Assembly (NCBI GenBank): GCA_947095585.1
Contig: OX352761.1
Span: forward strand, 52,316,019-52,380,018
Direction of reading: 5' to 3'
DNA length: 64,000 nt
From: Nephrocerus scutellatus
Taxonomy: Eukaryota; Arthropoda; Insecta; Diptera; Pipunculidae
The position numbers and the translations under genes are program-made. This document shows, piece after piece, positions 1 to 10,273 of the stretch. The stretch's first letter is position 1. The number at the start of each line of letters is the position of its first letter. The notes beneath the pieces are model-generated. The model made no database searches, had not been told where the DNA came from, and was given only the letters and a program-made list of their open reading frames with translations.

Positions 1-1137
1 CGAAGTCAAGAGTGGCACCACTAAAGGTCACTTCGTTACCTCGTTTAGAACTATGCGGTGCTCTGCTGATGGCTGAATTAGTCCAACGCTTGTACGACAT
101 CATCCCTTGCAAGCCAAAGAATGTATTCTATTGGACAGACTCAACAATCGTGTTGTCCTGGATATCATCTCCGTCATACACTTGGAACACATTCGTCGTA
201 AACCGGGTTGCCAGAATACAAGAGCTCACAACAGGGAGTCAATGGAATCATGTTTCAACAACAGAAAATCCGGCGGATATTATCAGTAGAGGCTTGCTTC
301 CCAGTCAACTAGTAATCGCAACGGAATGGTTCCATGGTCCTTCATTTTTATATAAACCAGAACAAAATCGGCTATATAACTCAATTCAACCTATCATTAG
401 TTCCAATGTACCAGAGCGTCGTACCACAAAAATGGTTCGACTAGTAGCCGAAACATGTCCATCATTTGTAGACGAAATCAACCACCGATAGTCATTTACC
501 AAGTTACAAAGAATATTTGCATATTGCCTTCGTTTCATCGCCAATTGAAACAAGGGACCACTAACTACGGATGAATTAGATAGCTCGTTGCGGGCTCTCG
601 TAAAGAATGTCCAATCCATTCATTTTAACGATGATCTTATGGAACTGCAGGGAAATGAGAAAGTTCGCCGAACGAGTCGCCTACGCTCTCTAAGTCCATT
701 CCTGGACATCCACGGCCTACTACGTGTTGGAGGTCGAATCCACAATTCCCTTCTTCCTTTCGATTCAAAACATCAACTCCTTTTACCAAAATCTAGTCCT
801 TTTACTAAAATATTAATGTTTTATTTGCATGTCAAACACCTACACGCTGCACCACAAGCACTTCTAGCCATTAGTAGACAACGCTTCTGGCCACTTGATG
901 GGAAGATTGTTGCTAATCGCACAGTAAACAATTGCATTCGGTGTTTCAAAACCAAGCCACGAAGCATTGAACATCTCATGGGGAACCTTCCTGCAGAGCG
1001 CGTTGTACCAACACGACCATTTTATATCAGGCAGGGACGGCGTCGTTCGAGTTGCTGATGTAAAAACCCAATCTGGAGTGTACAAAAGAGCAGTGGTGAA
1101 ACTTTGCCCTTTACCCGATGATATATCAAATTTTTGA
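1..1137 (+). pseudogene. BEL/Pao retrotransposon pol, C-terminal part, integrase core deleted
   Basis: The 3' part of a BEL/Pao pol gene, cut by the window edge. Positions 12-491 read as the RNase H-like region (PRLELCGAL, then YWTDSTIVLSWI). The same frame continues through two nonsense codons (TAG 489-491, TGA 546-548) into 588-1030, which carries the integrase zinc-binding region (HVKHLHAAP, NNCIRCFKTKPR). Right after VVPTRPF the text jumps to the C-terminal tail (GRDGVVRVADVKTQSGVYKR, from about 1033), which ends at TGA 1135-1137. The integrase catalytic core is therefore missing. Family assignment is by motif order and is fairly secure. The copy cannot encode a working integrase. Confidence 0.85.
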
Positions 1138-1168
1138 ATACCGAAGTATATTCAAGGCGGGCGGTTTA

Positions 1169-1469
1169 TGTTAAGACAACTCAACATATATTTGGATAAG
1201 TTCTTATTTTTAACGTAACTCAAGTTTTTCATTTAACGTAAATTCAAAAATAATATTTCAATCAATTTACTTGACTTGTGAATCACCCGTTTATATTTTT
1301 TCTTTTTACCGTATATATCTAGTTGCTTTATATAGCAATTATAATTTTTGTTATGTACATAGCATAGGCAAATCTTCTCTTACTCAATTAGTCATTTGTT
1401 GTTGCTTTTTTATACTAATGCAATTTAATCAAAAATAACGTAATTTCGACCGTAATTTGAGTAAACCAG
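1169..1469 (+). repeat. Probable BEL/Pao 3' LTR, left part
   Basis: A purine-rich tract (about 1154-1164, AAGGCGGGCGG) lies just after the pol stop and is followed by TGTTAAGACA, a plausible LTR start. The LTR would be interrupted by the DNA transposon at 1470-2311 and resume at 2312. There, an AATAAA-like AT-rich stretch and a GTTACACACAAACA end are consistent with an LTR 3' part. No second LTR of this element is in the window, so the limits are inferred. Confidence 0.45.
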
Positions 1470-2311
1470 GGGTCCGATCGTCTCATCCGTGTACATATTA
1501 GCTATAGTACGAACAACAATTACGTTAAACGTCATATGAACGGATGTATTGGGATTATGTCATACGAATGCTAACGGAACGTAATTTTGAAAATTATAAT
1601 AGAAGTATGAAGTTAAAAATGTAGTAGTTTAACGTTAATTCAAACGTCATTGTATACAAAAATAATGAAATCCCTTGCAGTATTTTCTCTGAGTAGTGAT
1701 TGTGATGATAATTGTAATTTAAATTAAAAATTTAATTGTTCAAAGAAAGTCACGGAATACAATTCATTGCGTAATACCACGAAAGATAAAATGTTATGTA
1801 AAATGTGAATAATTTCATAATTTTTGATTTCAGATTTTTTCCTTCAGTTCAAGGGCTCGTTGTTGAATTTGAAGCAATTTGTCAAACTTTTTCTCAATGC
1901 TGTCGTAAAATTTTATTCCTGCTTCAGCATGATCTTTTAGAAGAGATAGTTTCGTGTCACACCTCTTATTTTTCATAATAGGTTGAATCGGAGAACTTTT
2001 TTTAATGTGTTCATCCTCGAACTCAGCAGAAAGCGAGTCTTCATTATTTGAATTTTTTTCGGAATTCCCGAAAAAATTTACGTTAGTGAGCCCTTTAACA
2101 GTTGCTTCCAACCCACTAGCCTCAATTATGAGTTCATCGGCAAGTGAAGCGGACAAATTACGATTACTGTGATCTGATCGAATGACATTGTACATTCACG
2201 TAAGGTGAAATTCCAAATTACGTTAAAGGCGATACGTTCACGGATGTCACAATATCAAACAACCACATTCCGTTTAAGAGTTATTCGTTCACGGATGAGA
2301 CGATCGGACCC
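1470..2311. mobile_element. Small TIR DNA transposon, 842 bp, TSD CAG (PIF/Harbinger-like candidate)
   Basis: The ends are perfect inverted repeats of about 22 bp; the first 20 bases are GGGTCCGATCGTCTCATCCG, and the reverse complement lies at the right end (about 2290-2311). Both sides are flanked by CAG (1467-1469 and 2312-2314), a 3-bp duplication as expected for PIF/Harbinger elements. The inside is AT-rich with one 121-codon minus-strand frame (1830-2195) and no DDE transposase that I recognise, so it is probably non-autonomous. It lies in the probable LTR of the preceding BEL/Pao copy. Superfamily is inferred from TSD length and the GGG start only. Confidence 0.7.
1830..2195 (-). CDS. 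Unrecognised 121-codon frame inside the small DNA transposon
   Basis: An open frame starts at ATG 2195 and ends inside the transposon. The N-terminal half is polar and acidic. The C-terminus is a probable coiled coil (IEKKFDKLLQIQQRALELKE). Some Harbinger elements encode a second, SANT/Myb-like protein with a charged helical tail, so this could be the tail of such a protein. I see no DNA-binding domain, and the upstream part may be missing. Function is unknown. It may not be expressed. Confidence 0.4.
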   Translation of the reverse strand: MYNVIRSDHSNRNLSASLADELIIEASGLEATVKGLTNVNFFGNSEKNSNNEDSLSAEFEDEHIKKSSPIQPIMKNKRCDTKLSLLKDHAEAGIKFYDSIEKKFDKLLQIQQRALELKEKI

Positions 2312-3665
2312 CAGCTTTGTATATGATATAATAATATCTTCTTTTGAGAACATCGTAGTTTTTGGAATTACATTCTAAGTCGATCTTTTCTGCGATTAAC
2401 ATATTAAAAATAAAATAAAATTTTTATTGGAATCGCGGAGTGTTATGTTTTATTGAACAGTAACCTTTGAGCGTTACACACAAACAAACATTTTTGTTTG
2501 ATTCTTATATTAAATAGGAAGATAGAAGGTAAGTTTGATAGAAAGATAGAAAGTTAGTAAGATAGAAAGATAGATTCCAAATTACGTTAAAGGCGATACG
2601 TTCACGGATGTAACAATATCAAACAACCACATTCCGTTTAAGAGTTATTCGTTCACGGATGAGACGATCGGACCCCAGCTTTGTATATGATATAATAATA
2701 TCTTCTTTTGAGAACATCGTAGTTTTTGGAATTACATTCTAAGTCGATCTTTTCTGCGATTAACATATTAAAAATAAAATAAAATTTTTATTGGAATCGC
2801 GGAGTGTTATGTTTTATTGAACAGTAACCTTTGAGCGTTACACACAAACAAACATTTTTGTTTGATTCTTATATTAAATAGGAAGATAGAAGGTAAGTTT
2901 GATAGAAAGATAGAAAGTTAGTAAGATAGAAAGATAGATTCCAAATTACACTAAAGGCGATACGTTCACGGATGTAACAATATCAAACAACCACATTCCG
3001 TTTAAGAGTTATTCGTTCACGGATGAGACGATCGGACCCCAGCTTTGTATATGATATAATAATATCTTCTTTTGAGAACATCGTAGTTTTTGGAATTACA
3101 TTCTAAGTCGATCTTTTCTGCGATTAACATATTAAAAATAAAATAAAATTTTTATTGGAATCGCGGAGTGTTATGTTTTATTGAACAGTAACCTTTGAGC
3201 GTTACACACAAACAAACATTTTTGTTTGATTCTTATATTAAATAGGAAGATAGAAGGTAAGTTTGATAGAAAGATAGAAAGTTAGTAAGATAGAAAGATA
3301 GATTCCAAATTACGTTAAAGGCGATACGTTCACGGATGTAACAATATCAAACAACCACATTCCGTTTAAGAGTTATTCGTTCACGGATGAGACGATCGGA
3401 CCCCAGCTTTGTATATGATATAATAATATCTTCTTTTGAGAACATCGTAGTTTTTGGAATTACATTCTAAGTCGATCTTTTCTGCGATTAACATATTAAA
3501 AATAAAATAAAATTTTTATTGGAATCGCGGAGTGTTATGTTTTATTGAACAGTAACCTTTGAGCGTTACACACAAACAAACATTTTTGTTTGATTCTTAT
3601 ATTAAATAGGAAGATAGAAGGATAGGAAGATAGAAGGTAAGTTTGATAGAAAGTTAGTAAGATAG
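2210..3665. repeat. Four-copy 364-bp tandem array containing the transposon's right terminus
   Basis: ATTCCAAATTAC recurs at 2210, 2574, 2938 and 3302, an exact spacing of 364 bp. Each unit holds the last ~100 bp of the DNA transposon including its terminal inverted repeat (GACGATCGGACCC), then ~190 bp of flanking sequence (probable LTR remainder), then a GATAGAAA-rich tract. The units are almost identical: unit 1 has GATGTCACAA where the others have GATGTAACAA, and unit 3 has ATTACACTAAAG where the others have ATTACGTTAAAG. The fourth unit diverges in the GATA tract. The array therefore grew outward from the transposon end after its insertion. Confidence 0.95.
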
Positions 3666-3730
3666 AAAGATAGAATGTTAGGAAGATAGAAGGATAAACG
3701 TTTATTGCGATAGAAATATAGAAGGTAGAC
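3605..3730. repeat. GATAGAA/GGAAGATA-rich simple repeat
   Basis: Degenerate GATAGAAG/GATAGAAA/GGAAGATAGAAGG motifs extend beyond the last 364-bp unit. The same motif mix closes every unit, so slippage or unequal exchange here may have seeded the array. No gene is visible. Confidence 0.8.
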
Positions 3731-3744
3731 GAATCTTCGTATTC

Positions 3745-3935
3745 ACAATAAGGTTATGCTGGGGAGGCTGTCGGCAGGATACCGACTCACTTAGACCACT
3801 GATGGTCCGTTGTTATACCACATGGATCGAGAAGATTTTTCACCCAACTCGTCAAACCAGTTGGAGCTTTTAATGATGCGTAGAAGTCTTCTAATGTAAG
3901 TAGTTGAAAAATCATTTCGGTTATTGTAAAAGAAC
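3745..3935 (-). mobile_element. LINE 3'-end fragment of the CTCACTTAGACCA type
   Basis: The block AGGTTATGCTGGGGAGGCTG...CGACTCACTTAGACCACTGATGG resembles, in opposite orientation, the 3' end of the I-like LINE at 34530-36902. That copy ends with a reverse-complement match to CTCACTTAGACCA followed by CCTAA repeats. I read this as the 3' untranslated end of a related, strongly 5'-truncated copy. Limits are approximate. Confidence 0.45.
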
Positions 3936-3937
3936 AA

Positions 3938-4300
3938 TTAGAACAATTTTAGATTGCTAGGACGGCCAATTCGGCGGCTTCCTTGTGGATTCCACCCGAG
4001 CGCTAGTTTTGTAATATCGTCCGCTGGCTTTCTCAAAGTGTGGCCAATCCAGCTCCATTTTCGTCGTCTGATGGTGATCGCGATTGGTTCCTGCTGCGTT
4101 ACTCTCCACAAGTCTTGATTGGCGATAATGTCCGGCCATCTTTTCCTCAGTATCTGACTTATGCACTTGTTGACGAAGACTCTGTGACTTTTCACGTTTC
4201 ACAGCCATACAAGAGTACTGAGAGAACGTTAGATCTGAAGATCTTTAGCTTCAGATTCTGGGAGATTTGTGAAGAGTTCCATATATAATTTAGCATACTA
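3938..4300 (-). pseudogene. Non-LTR retrotransposon pol, extreme C-terminus
   Basis: Minus-strand frames carry the C-terminal LINE signature RRRKWSWIGHTLRK followed by LGWNPQGSRRIGRPSN. Upstream is VNKCISQILRKRWPDIIANQ, the segment after the RT thumb. The same signature (QRRKWQWIGHALRK) ends the copy at 32811-34500, so the two belong to the same broad LINE group. Two frames overlap here, so the copy is frame-shifted. It is a 5'-truncated dead fragment. Confidence 0.75.
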
Positions 4301-4525
4301 TAGGAGTGTTGCGCCTTGTTAGTAGTAGTAGTTTTATTTTTAATTTAATTTCCGCTCCATGTCACCTAGCGATGTTTATAGGAGACAGATATGATCATCG
4401 GCATTCCCAGGTCTTCTAGGCGGTGAAAAACATTCCATGGCAAACCAGATAGAGTACGGGTTACTATTTTCATCGCCATGTTGATGACAATTGTGAAAAT
4501 CTATGGTAGCACGCACCACCAGGAA
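4301..4525. other. Unassigned spacer
   Basis: AT-rich sequence with a short AGT triplet run near 4321. I recognise no gene, terminal repeat or RNA here. Confidence 0.5.
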
Positions 4526-5920
4526 CGACGACGAACTCCAAAGCGATACATTTCAACGAAACTAACGGACCACCATGTTACGCACGAGGAGCTCGCCGTC
4601 TACCACCAGACAAGTTAACAGCTGCAAAAAAAGAATTTGAATCGCTAATGCGAGCTGGAATTTATTGTCCATCAAAATCCAACAATCACCTTACCAAATA
4701 GATACCACTTCCGTACCTATACGATTTTGCCAACATCTTAAACGGAATTTTCTCGAAAATCGACCTACAAAAGGCATTCACTCAAGTGCCAGTCAACCCA
4801 TACAACATTGCCAAAACGGCTATAATAACCGTACCCGGCTGGTCCATCGCAAGCAATTCTTCGCAAAGCAATTCATCGCGGCAGTAATTCATCGCAACAT
4901 TTTTCGAAATAAATACCTTTTATCACAAATTGAAACGCTGCGAATTCGCTTTTCCTTATATGCATATAACATATGCGTTGCGTCCACAAATATCCAGGAA
5001 CACCGTAAACATAAAACATCATAACTTGGCAATAATCTTAGGAAAATGCGTCTTCGGAAAAAAGATTGAATTCCTAGGCCACCGAATAACTAACGGAGGA
5101 ACCTCTCCTTCAAAAGTCGAACCCATTCAGCGAATAAAACGACCGCAAAAACGAGGTAAAGAGTTTTATAGCCAATACAAACTTCTACCGCAAATTTATT
5201 CCCCACGTCGTCGAAGCACAAATACCATTACTCGCAATGACACCACCAGGTAACAAGAAAAACGACAAAACCTCTCTGCAGTGGACCGAATCGCAAATTA
5301 CTTCCTTTGATAAATGCCGCCAACTCCTGGCAAGCGCAGTAAAGCTTTCAAATCCTAAGTCAAACGTCGAACTAAGTTTAATAACGGACGAACAGCGTGG
5401 CAGAGCCGCTGGGATATTTCTCAAATAAGTTCTCCATCACGCAACAACGTTACGTTGCATACCATGTCAAAAATGCAAAGTAAGGCAAAATACCAAAACC
5501 GAATTTCAACGGGTAGCGTTTAGATAGATTCGCAAGAATCAACATTGAAATCGATGGACCTTTTCTTCCTTCAGAGGGCCATCGCAACCTGACAACGATA
5601 ATAGATCGCTACTTCATCGATTTTTACAGAACTCTGCAAACTAATGGAAACGGACCATACAACGACTACGTCCTATCACCCGCAGTCGAGTGGCATAGTG
5701 GAGGGTTCCATCGAAACCTTAAAGCAGCAATCAATTGCAATGGTTCAACCAGCTGGGTAAAACACTAACCCCTCATCCTTCTTGGATTACGATCAACCAT
5801 CAAAGATGATATCGGCGCAACGCCAGAGTTAGTGTACGGAACCCAACTTCGCCTTCTAGGCGATTTGTTGGCATCTGCAAAATACCCCGTGAACTGAAAC
5901 TAAAGGTCGAGTAAAGCGGA
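4526..5920 (+). pseudogene. Ty3/gypsy pol remnant: RT, RNase H start, integrase pieces
   Basis: Fragments of one gypsy pol occur in order across all three plus frames. At about 4570-4680 is the RT N-terminal region (LTAAKKEFESLMRAGI). At 4730-4850 is RT motif A (FSKIDLQKAFTQVPVNPYN). At 5040-5100 is LGKCVFGKKIEFLGHRIT. At 5237-5428 is the connection to RNase H (WTESQITSFDKCRQLL). At about 5550-5630 is an integrase core start (IEIDGPFLPSEGHRNLTTII). At 5680-5900 is the later integrase region (FHRNLKAAINCN, then ATPELVYGTQLRLLGD). The YxDD part of RT and most of the integrase between the last two pieces are absent. Heavily shifted and dead. Confidence 0.8.
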
Positions 5921-5966
5921 AAAAATTCTTTAAACGATTTATTAAGAAGAACAAAAAATTAAACGT

Positions 5967-6572
5967 CTATTCACAAACAAAAAAAAAAAAAATGATGATC
6001 AAAAGAGAAAACAATCGGGTGAGAGACTGCACTGTCTCTTGAGTATGTGTGTGTTTTTTTTTAAACATGCTCCGGAGTGGATATAGGGGCTGAACTGGTC
6101 TTCGAAATGTGCTTACATCTGAACATCGTATCTCACAGGAGCGCACTTTTCCGTCCCTGCTAAGGAACGCCTTTTGGATAACAACCATCTTCCAGTGAAT
6201 ACGAGAAGCAGCTTGATCAAAGAGTAGAACAACATCGCCTTTCTTTAGAGGGACTGATGCTTTCCGCTCGCTGTAGTGAAATGATCGTAGAAGCTGGAGG
6301 TATTCCAAACGCCATATTTTTCAAGCTTCGTAGTGTACTTCATTAGATCTTTCAACAATACACATAGTCAACTACGTTTTATTCCCCTCGGAACTTATGC
6401 TTCTTGATTGAGACCATCCCAAAAGAAACTAAGCTGGAGTCAATGGCATTAAATCAATTGGTTCTGTAGACATATAGGTAAGAGGACGTTCATTCACCCT
6501 AGCTTCAACTTCAGCGTGAGCCAGAATTGTATGAAGTTGTTCAAAATTGAGTTTAGCCTTTCCAATGGATAC
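5967..6572 (-). pseudogene. BEL/Pao element (interrupted copy), integrase C-terminus and pol tail
   Basis: On the minus strand the region reads from an integrase C-terminal segment (KAKLNFEQLHTILAHAEVEA, then VNERPLTYMSTEPIDLMP; about 6572-6440) into the pol tail ORF ending near 5967 (LKKGDVVLLFDQ, IHWKMVVIQKAF, GKVRSCEIRCSD). It joins exactly at the hAT target site with the segment 8152-8551: without the hAT and one copy of its TSD, the integrase reads across CTTTAAAG. Frameshifts and stops near 6360-6420 show that it is dead. Confidence 0.85.
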
Positions 6573-6580
6573 CTTTAAAG
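6573..6580. repeat. hAT target-site duplication, left copy (CTTTAAAG)
   Basis: CTTTAAAG at 6573-6580 and 8144-8151 flanks the hAT element. Eight base pairs is the standard duplication length for hAT elements. The site is itself palindromic. Confidence 0.9.
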
Positions 6581-8143
6581 CCGACTTTCCCAAAGTGTGC
6601 TCCGCGGAGCACTTGGTTCATAGTTCAGCAAGACGTTTTTCATAAAAAATGTACATACCTAGTTCTTTTAAGTTCATCTATGAAAAGGATTTAATACCTT
6701 TTATTTTTGTATGGAAACAATCGTCGTAAAAACAAGACATCTCTTCGTTGTGTTAAAATTGTGAATAATACATTGGATCGCTGGTTAAAGTCTGGATCCT
6801 TAAAAGGAACAGTAAAATTATCCGATATTGCATCGAAAATAGCTCCTGAAGATAGCAGTTAGGAGGTAAACTATTGTGCTAGCATTGCTGTTGTGGATGA
6901 GTGCGCAATAGAAACAGCGAGTTCAGAACTTTCTGAAATGTTGCACAGTTTACCTAGTACTAGTTCTATGGAGTTAACGTGGCAAAAACAAAAAAAAACA
7001 CGTGAATCTTGAATTTTGCGAGACCAGTACAATGTTTCCAGAAAAAATGAGGCGTCATTTTGAGGGGCTTCACCCGGAATGCAAGTCTAAGCCCACAGAT
7101 TTCTTTAAAAGAAAGTACGGTGAGCTAACAAAATCTCAAAAAATTATAACACCACAGTTAATGAAAAAGCTTTAATGGCATCATACTTAGTCAGCTTCCG
7201 AGTTGCTCAAACAGGTGAAGCTCATACAATCGCTGAAAATTTAATTAAGCCATGTGTTAATGACATTCTTTGCACGTTACCAATACCTATCGCTAGAATA
7301 AAGCAAAAGGCCAAGTAATGTTCTAGAAGTCATTATGTTCTTCATCGCCATGCCCTTGCTATGAGCAAAATGCATTTTTTCCTTAAAGAAGTCAAAGACG
7401 AAAGCTTGAAAATAATAAACTTTATTAAATCACGACCTAAGAACGCAATGCTATTCAAAGTGATGTGCGATGACATGTATGTAGTTGGCATATGTTTTGC
7501 TACTTCACGCAGAAGTAATTTGGCTTTCGCCGGGCAAAGCTTTGATTCGGCTCTTCGAAATGAGGGCTGAAGTAAGAACGTTTTTTAGGAGATGAAGACT
7601 TTGCTTTGGGTGAGAGGCAATGCAATGAGCGATGGCTTTTAGAGTTAGCGTATCTCGCAGATATTTAAAAAAATGAATGATTAAAGTCTTTTTCTTCAGG
7701 GAAACGCAATAACTATTTTTGATACCAGCGACAAAGTAAAGGCGTTAAAAAAATTGATTTTTGGGAAAAATCAATTAAAATCGAAATCTAGACAGCTTCC
7801 CAATGATCCAAGAGTTTAAAGAGGAGATAGATTCTGATATTCTCGATGATATTTTAAGTGAGTTCCACAATCACCTGCTGAGTTTGGTAGAAGGTTTCCA
7901 AACCTGCTGCTTCTCTAATAAGCTACCTAAAATATTATATTTATGTTTTTATGAATTACATTTTTATTTTTATTTTAAACATTGTTGTTGCTTTTTTTTG
8001 CTTTAAGGAAAAATAAATTTTATTTTGGTATCAACTTATTAAAAAAAAAGTGTGGTTAAAATTATCGGGCTGAAAAAAAGTGCTCCGCTGTAATTTTTTT
8101 TTCTTAAAAGTGCTCCACGACCAAAAAAGATTGGGAAACGCTG
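6581..8143 (+). mobile_element. hAT transposon, 1563 bp, inserted in BEL/Pao integrase
   Basis: Left end CCGACTTTCCCAA and right end (reverse complement) CAGCGTTTCCCAA form short imperfect terminal inverted repeats, followed on each side by GTGCTCC/GGAGCAC subterminal motifs. The left subterminal block contains a 16-bp palindrome, GTGCTCCGCGGAGCAC. Flanking 8-bp TSDs are present. The interior has a decayed transposase gene on the plus strand. At about 1.5 kb it is shorter than typical autonomous hATs, consistent with internal deletion. Confidence 0.9.
7017..7900 (+). pseudogene. hAT transposase remnant (SCAND3/ZBED-like group)
   Basis: Pieces in order: a BED-finger end (MFPEKMRRHFEGLHPEC, about 7030-7090, then KPTDFFKRKYGELTKS); ALMASYLVSFRVAQTGEAHT with IAENLIKPCVNDILC (about 7170-7275); LKIINFIKSRPKNAMLFKVM (7361-7470); WLSPGKALIRLFEMRAEVRT (about 7519-7580); and IQEFKEEIDSDILDDI (7803-7860). 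I know this motif series from hAT transposases related to vertebrate ZBED5/SCAND3-type proteins. Stops and shifts separate every piece, and the RNase H-like catalytic region is largely gone. The element could only have moved with transposase supplied elsewhere. Confidence 0.8.
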
Positions 8144-8151
8144 CTTTAAAG
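8144..8151. repeat. hAT target-site duplication, right copy (CTTTAAAG)
   Basis: Right partner of 6573-6580. Immediately after it the BEL/Pao integrase frame resumes on the minus strand. Confidence 0.9.
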
Positions 8152-8551
8152 TATTCTTGACCGTCCGGATAAGCCTCTCCTAAAAGCCGCCCCACTAGAG
8201 CGCCCTCTCGCCGATGAAATTTCATTGCACTCGTTGTTTGGTTAAAAAACTCTGAACCGCTTCACCTTCGAAAAATCCTTCTATTTTTTTGAGTTCTAGG
8301 CAGGCCCTTCTGAATGTTTTCGCGTTGTCTGATATAATGGCCGATTGATTGCCACGCCTTGCTATGAAACGCCTGAAAGCCATTAAACAGCTCTCCGTAG
8401 ACAAACTTGTAGTCAACTCTAAGTACACTGCTCTTACTGCGGCGCAAGTGAAAAGCAAGATATTTGCTTTGCGCATGATGTCCTCACCAGGAGTAGCATA
8501 GAATAGAGGGCCGGCAAAGTCTATACCCACGTTGTCGAATGGTGCTGTCAC
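8152..8551 (-). pseudogene. BEL/Pao element (interrupted copy), integrase core
   Basis: Minus-strand ORF 8222-8551 reads PFDNVGIDFAGPLFYAT (first catalytic Asp region), AVRAVYLELTTSLSTESCL, and ISDNAKTFRRACLELKKI (second Asp). After a stop and shift near 8222, 8152-8225 gives the last core segment (FHRREGALVGRLLGEAYPDG in one frame), up to the hAT insertion point. It lies between the hAT and LINE insertions and belongs to the same BEL/Pao copy as 5967-6572, 11780-12200 and 15306-15455. Confidence 0.85.
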
Positions 8552-8559
8552 GTAAGCGG

Positions 8560-9022
8560 TGTATGTAGCTATTCAGAAAAGAGCTCCATCCTGATCTCAA
8601 TTGTGCCAGGGTTGATCTGGTTTGTCGGGGGAGGTTTTCCACGCTTTGATATATAGGGGGAGGGCGACCACCCAACACGATGTTAATTTGGCGATCATCT
8701 AGTGCGGCTCTGACTGACGCTTGGTGAATTGCATTTAGGGCTGCTTTATAATCTGCTGGATCTAGAGGTGTATGTGCGATGAATTAGTTTGTCTCTTCGC
8801 GGAACATACGAATATTGAATCGGATATGCCTGGGTGGTGTGTTAAGGGTGAGCAGGTCACGGTTCGGGTGATCGGGTTTTTGGCATGCCAGTAGGCATTG
8901 TTTGGCGAGAAGCTCGTTGTGCTCTTTCACTTTAAGCATTTGGGTTTCTTGATGGAGATGGTCCTCATGTGACATGCGGCGATGATGCGAAGAGCAGCAT
9001 TCTGACAGGATTGAAGCTTCTG
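8560..9022 (-). pseudogene. LINE (2A type) RT C-terminal tail
   Basis: Minus-strand text runs from MSHEDHLHQETQMLKVKEHN (8975 downward) through PPRHIRFNIRMFREETN, a stop near 8783, then DPADYKAALNAIHQASVRAA and LPRQTRSTLAQLRSGWSSFL near 8585-8640. The last motif is a conserved C-terminal segment of many Jockey/CR1-group LINE polymerases. The frame then meets the BEL/Pao integrase at 8551, so the LINE 3' untranslated region is very short or lost. Confidence 0.8.
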
Positions 9023-10156
9023 TTATTGTGTGTGGCAGATGTGAGGTGTCCAGATGGGTGCCGCATAGTTTAGTACCGATCTGCCAATCGCTTGATATGT
9101 GGTACGAAGGGTTTTTTTGTCCTTACCCCATGTACTGTCCGCTAGGGATTTGAGACCTTTATTTCTGGACATGACTCGTTTGTTAATGTTTTCCGAATGA
9201 GTCGAAAATGTCAGCAGATTGTCGAATGTGACTGCCAAGATCTTTAAATGTCGTAGATGTCGAGCTGTAGGTTGACTTCTTTGGTCCAGGTGGTGAAAAG
9301 TGTAGCGGACGATTTTTCTGGAGACAGGATTAGATTTCGACTGGTAAAAAAGTCTTTGTGTATCGAGGTAGGCGTTGATGTTTCTGCAAATGGCGGGGAT
9401 GTCCTTGTCTGAGGCAAGAATAGTGCAGTCGTCGGCGTACGATATCAATTTGACTCCGGGAGATGGTGCAGGAAGTTTTGCCATGTAGTGGTTGAAGAGA
9501 GTCGGTGAGAGGACCCCTCCTTGGGGTACACCTTGCTTGACTTTCCTGTATAGCGATTTTTTGTTCCGAAATTCGACGTAGGATTTCCTACCATTGAGTT
9601 ATTTGGTAAGCCAACGTTTCGTGGTGTTGGAAAGCTGTGACTCTAGGATGTCTTGTAGTATGATGCCTAGGTCAACGGTGTCGAATGCCTTATATAGTTC
9701 CAGTGCAACAAGGACAGTGCGGTCACAGGGACGCTGTTGTCTAAGACCTTGCGAGATGAGTGTTGTGATCTCCGAAAGGGCTGTAGTTGTGCTGCGCTGC
9801 TTACGAAAGCCGTGTTGGTGTTCAGCTAACTTGAGTTTGGAATGAAGCTAAGGAAGTAGTATAGCTTCTAGTATTTTCGCTGTTGGAGACAGGAGAGAAA
9901 TTGTAGGATACGAGGATCCTTGAGCTGCCTGTTTACCGGGCTTGAGTAGGGGAATAATTCTGCCCGTTTTCCAAGGGTCAGGGATGTCCAATGTTTTAAG
10001 TGAAAGGTTTAAGATTTGAGTGAGGTAAGTTATACCTGTAATCGTTGCGATTCCATCCGGTCCAATGGCTTTGGAAGGTTTTACACTACGTATGGCTAAT
10101 TCAACTTCGGAGGGAAGTAGAATATGTGAGGTGTTGTCGTGGTCAAGGCCGTGCAA
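9023..10156 (-). pseudogene. LINE (2A type) reverse transcriptase domain
   Basis: From 10156 downward the RT motifs appear in order: VKPSKAIGPDGIATITGI, WKTGRIIPLLKPGK, EHQHGFRKQRSTTTALSEIT (about 9770-9830), a motif A degenerated to VALELYKAFDTV, motif B QGVPQGGVLSPTLFN (about 9500-9545), and motif C SYADDCTIL with YADD at 9428-9439. The YADD box is intact. A stop near 9600 and a frame change near 9846 break the gene. Confidence 0.85.
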
Positions 10157-10273
10157 TTTCCTGAAAGTAGACGCTTGTTGTTGTTACAGTTGGGTGTTCT
10201 ATAAACTGGCGACAGAACATTGAGGAACACTTCCTGGGGCAGTCTTGTTGTGTGCTGTTGAAGGTGATGGCTG

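Noticed and set aside
2210..3665. CRISPR-like regular repeat
   Set aside because: The whole 364-bp unit repeats without variable spacers and contains a transposon end. The window is eukaryotic.
6594..6625. Palindrome GTGCTCCGCGGAGCAC as a regulatory operator
   Set aside because: It lies just inside the left end of the hAT element and is matched by GTGCTCC motifs at its right end, so it is better explained as subterminal hAT sequence.
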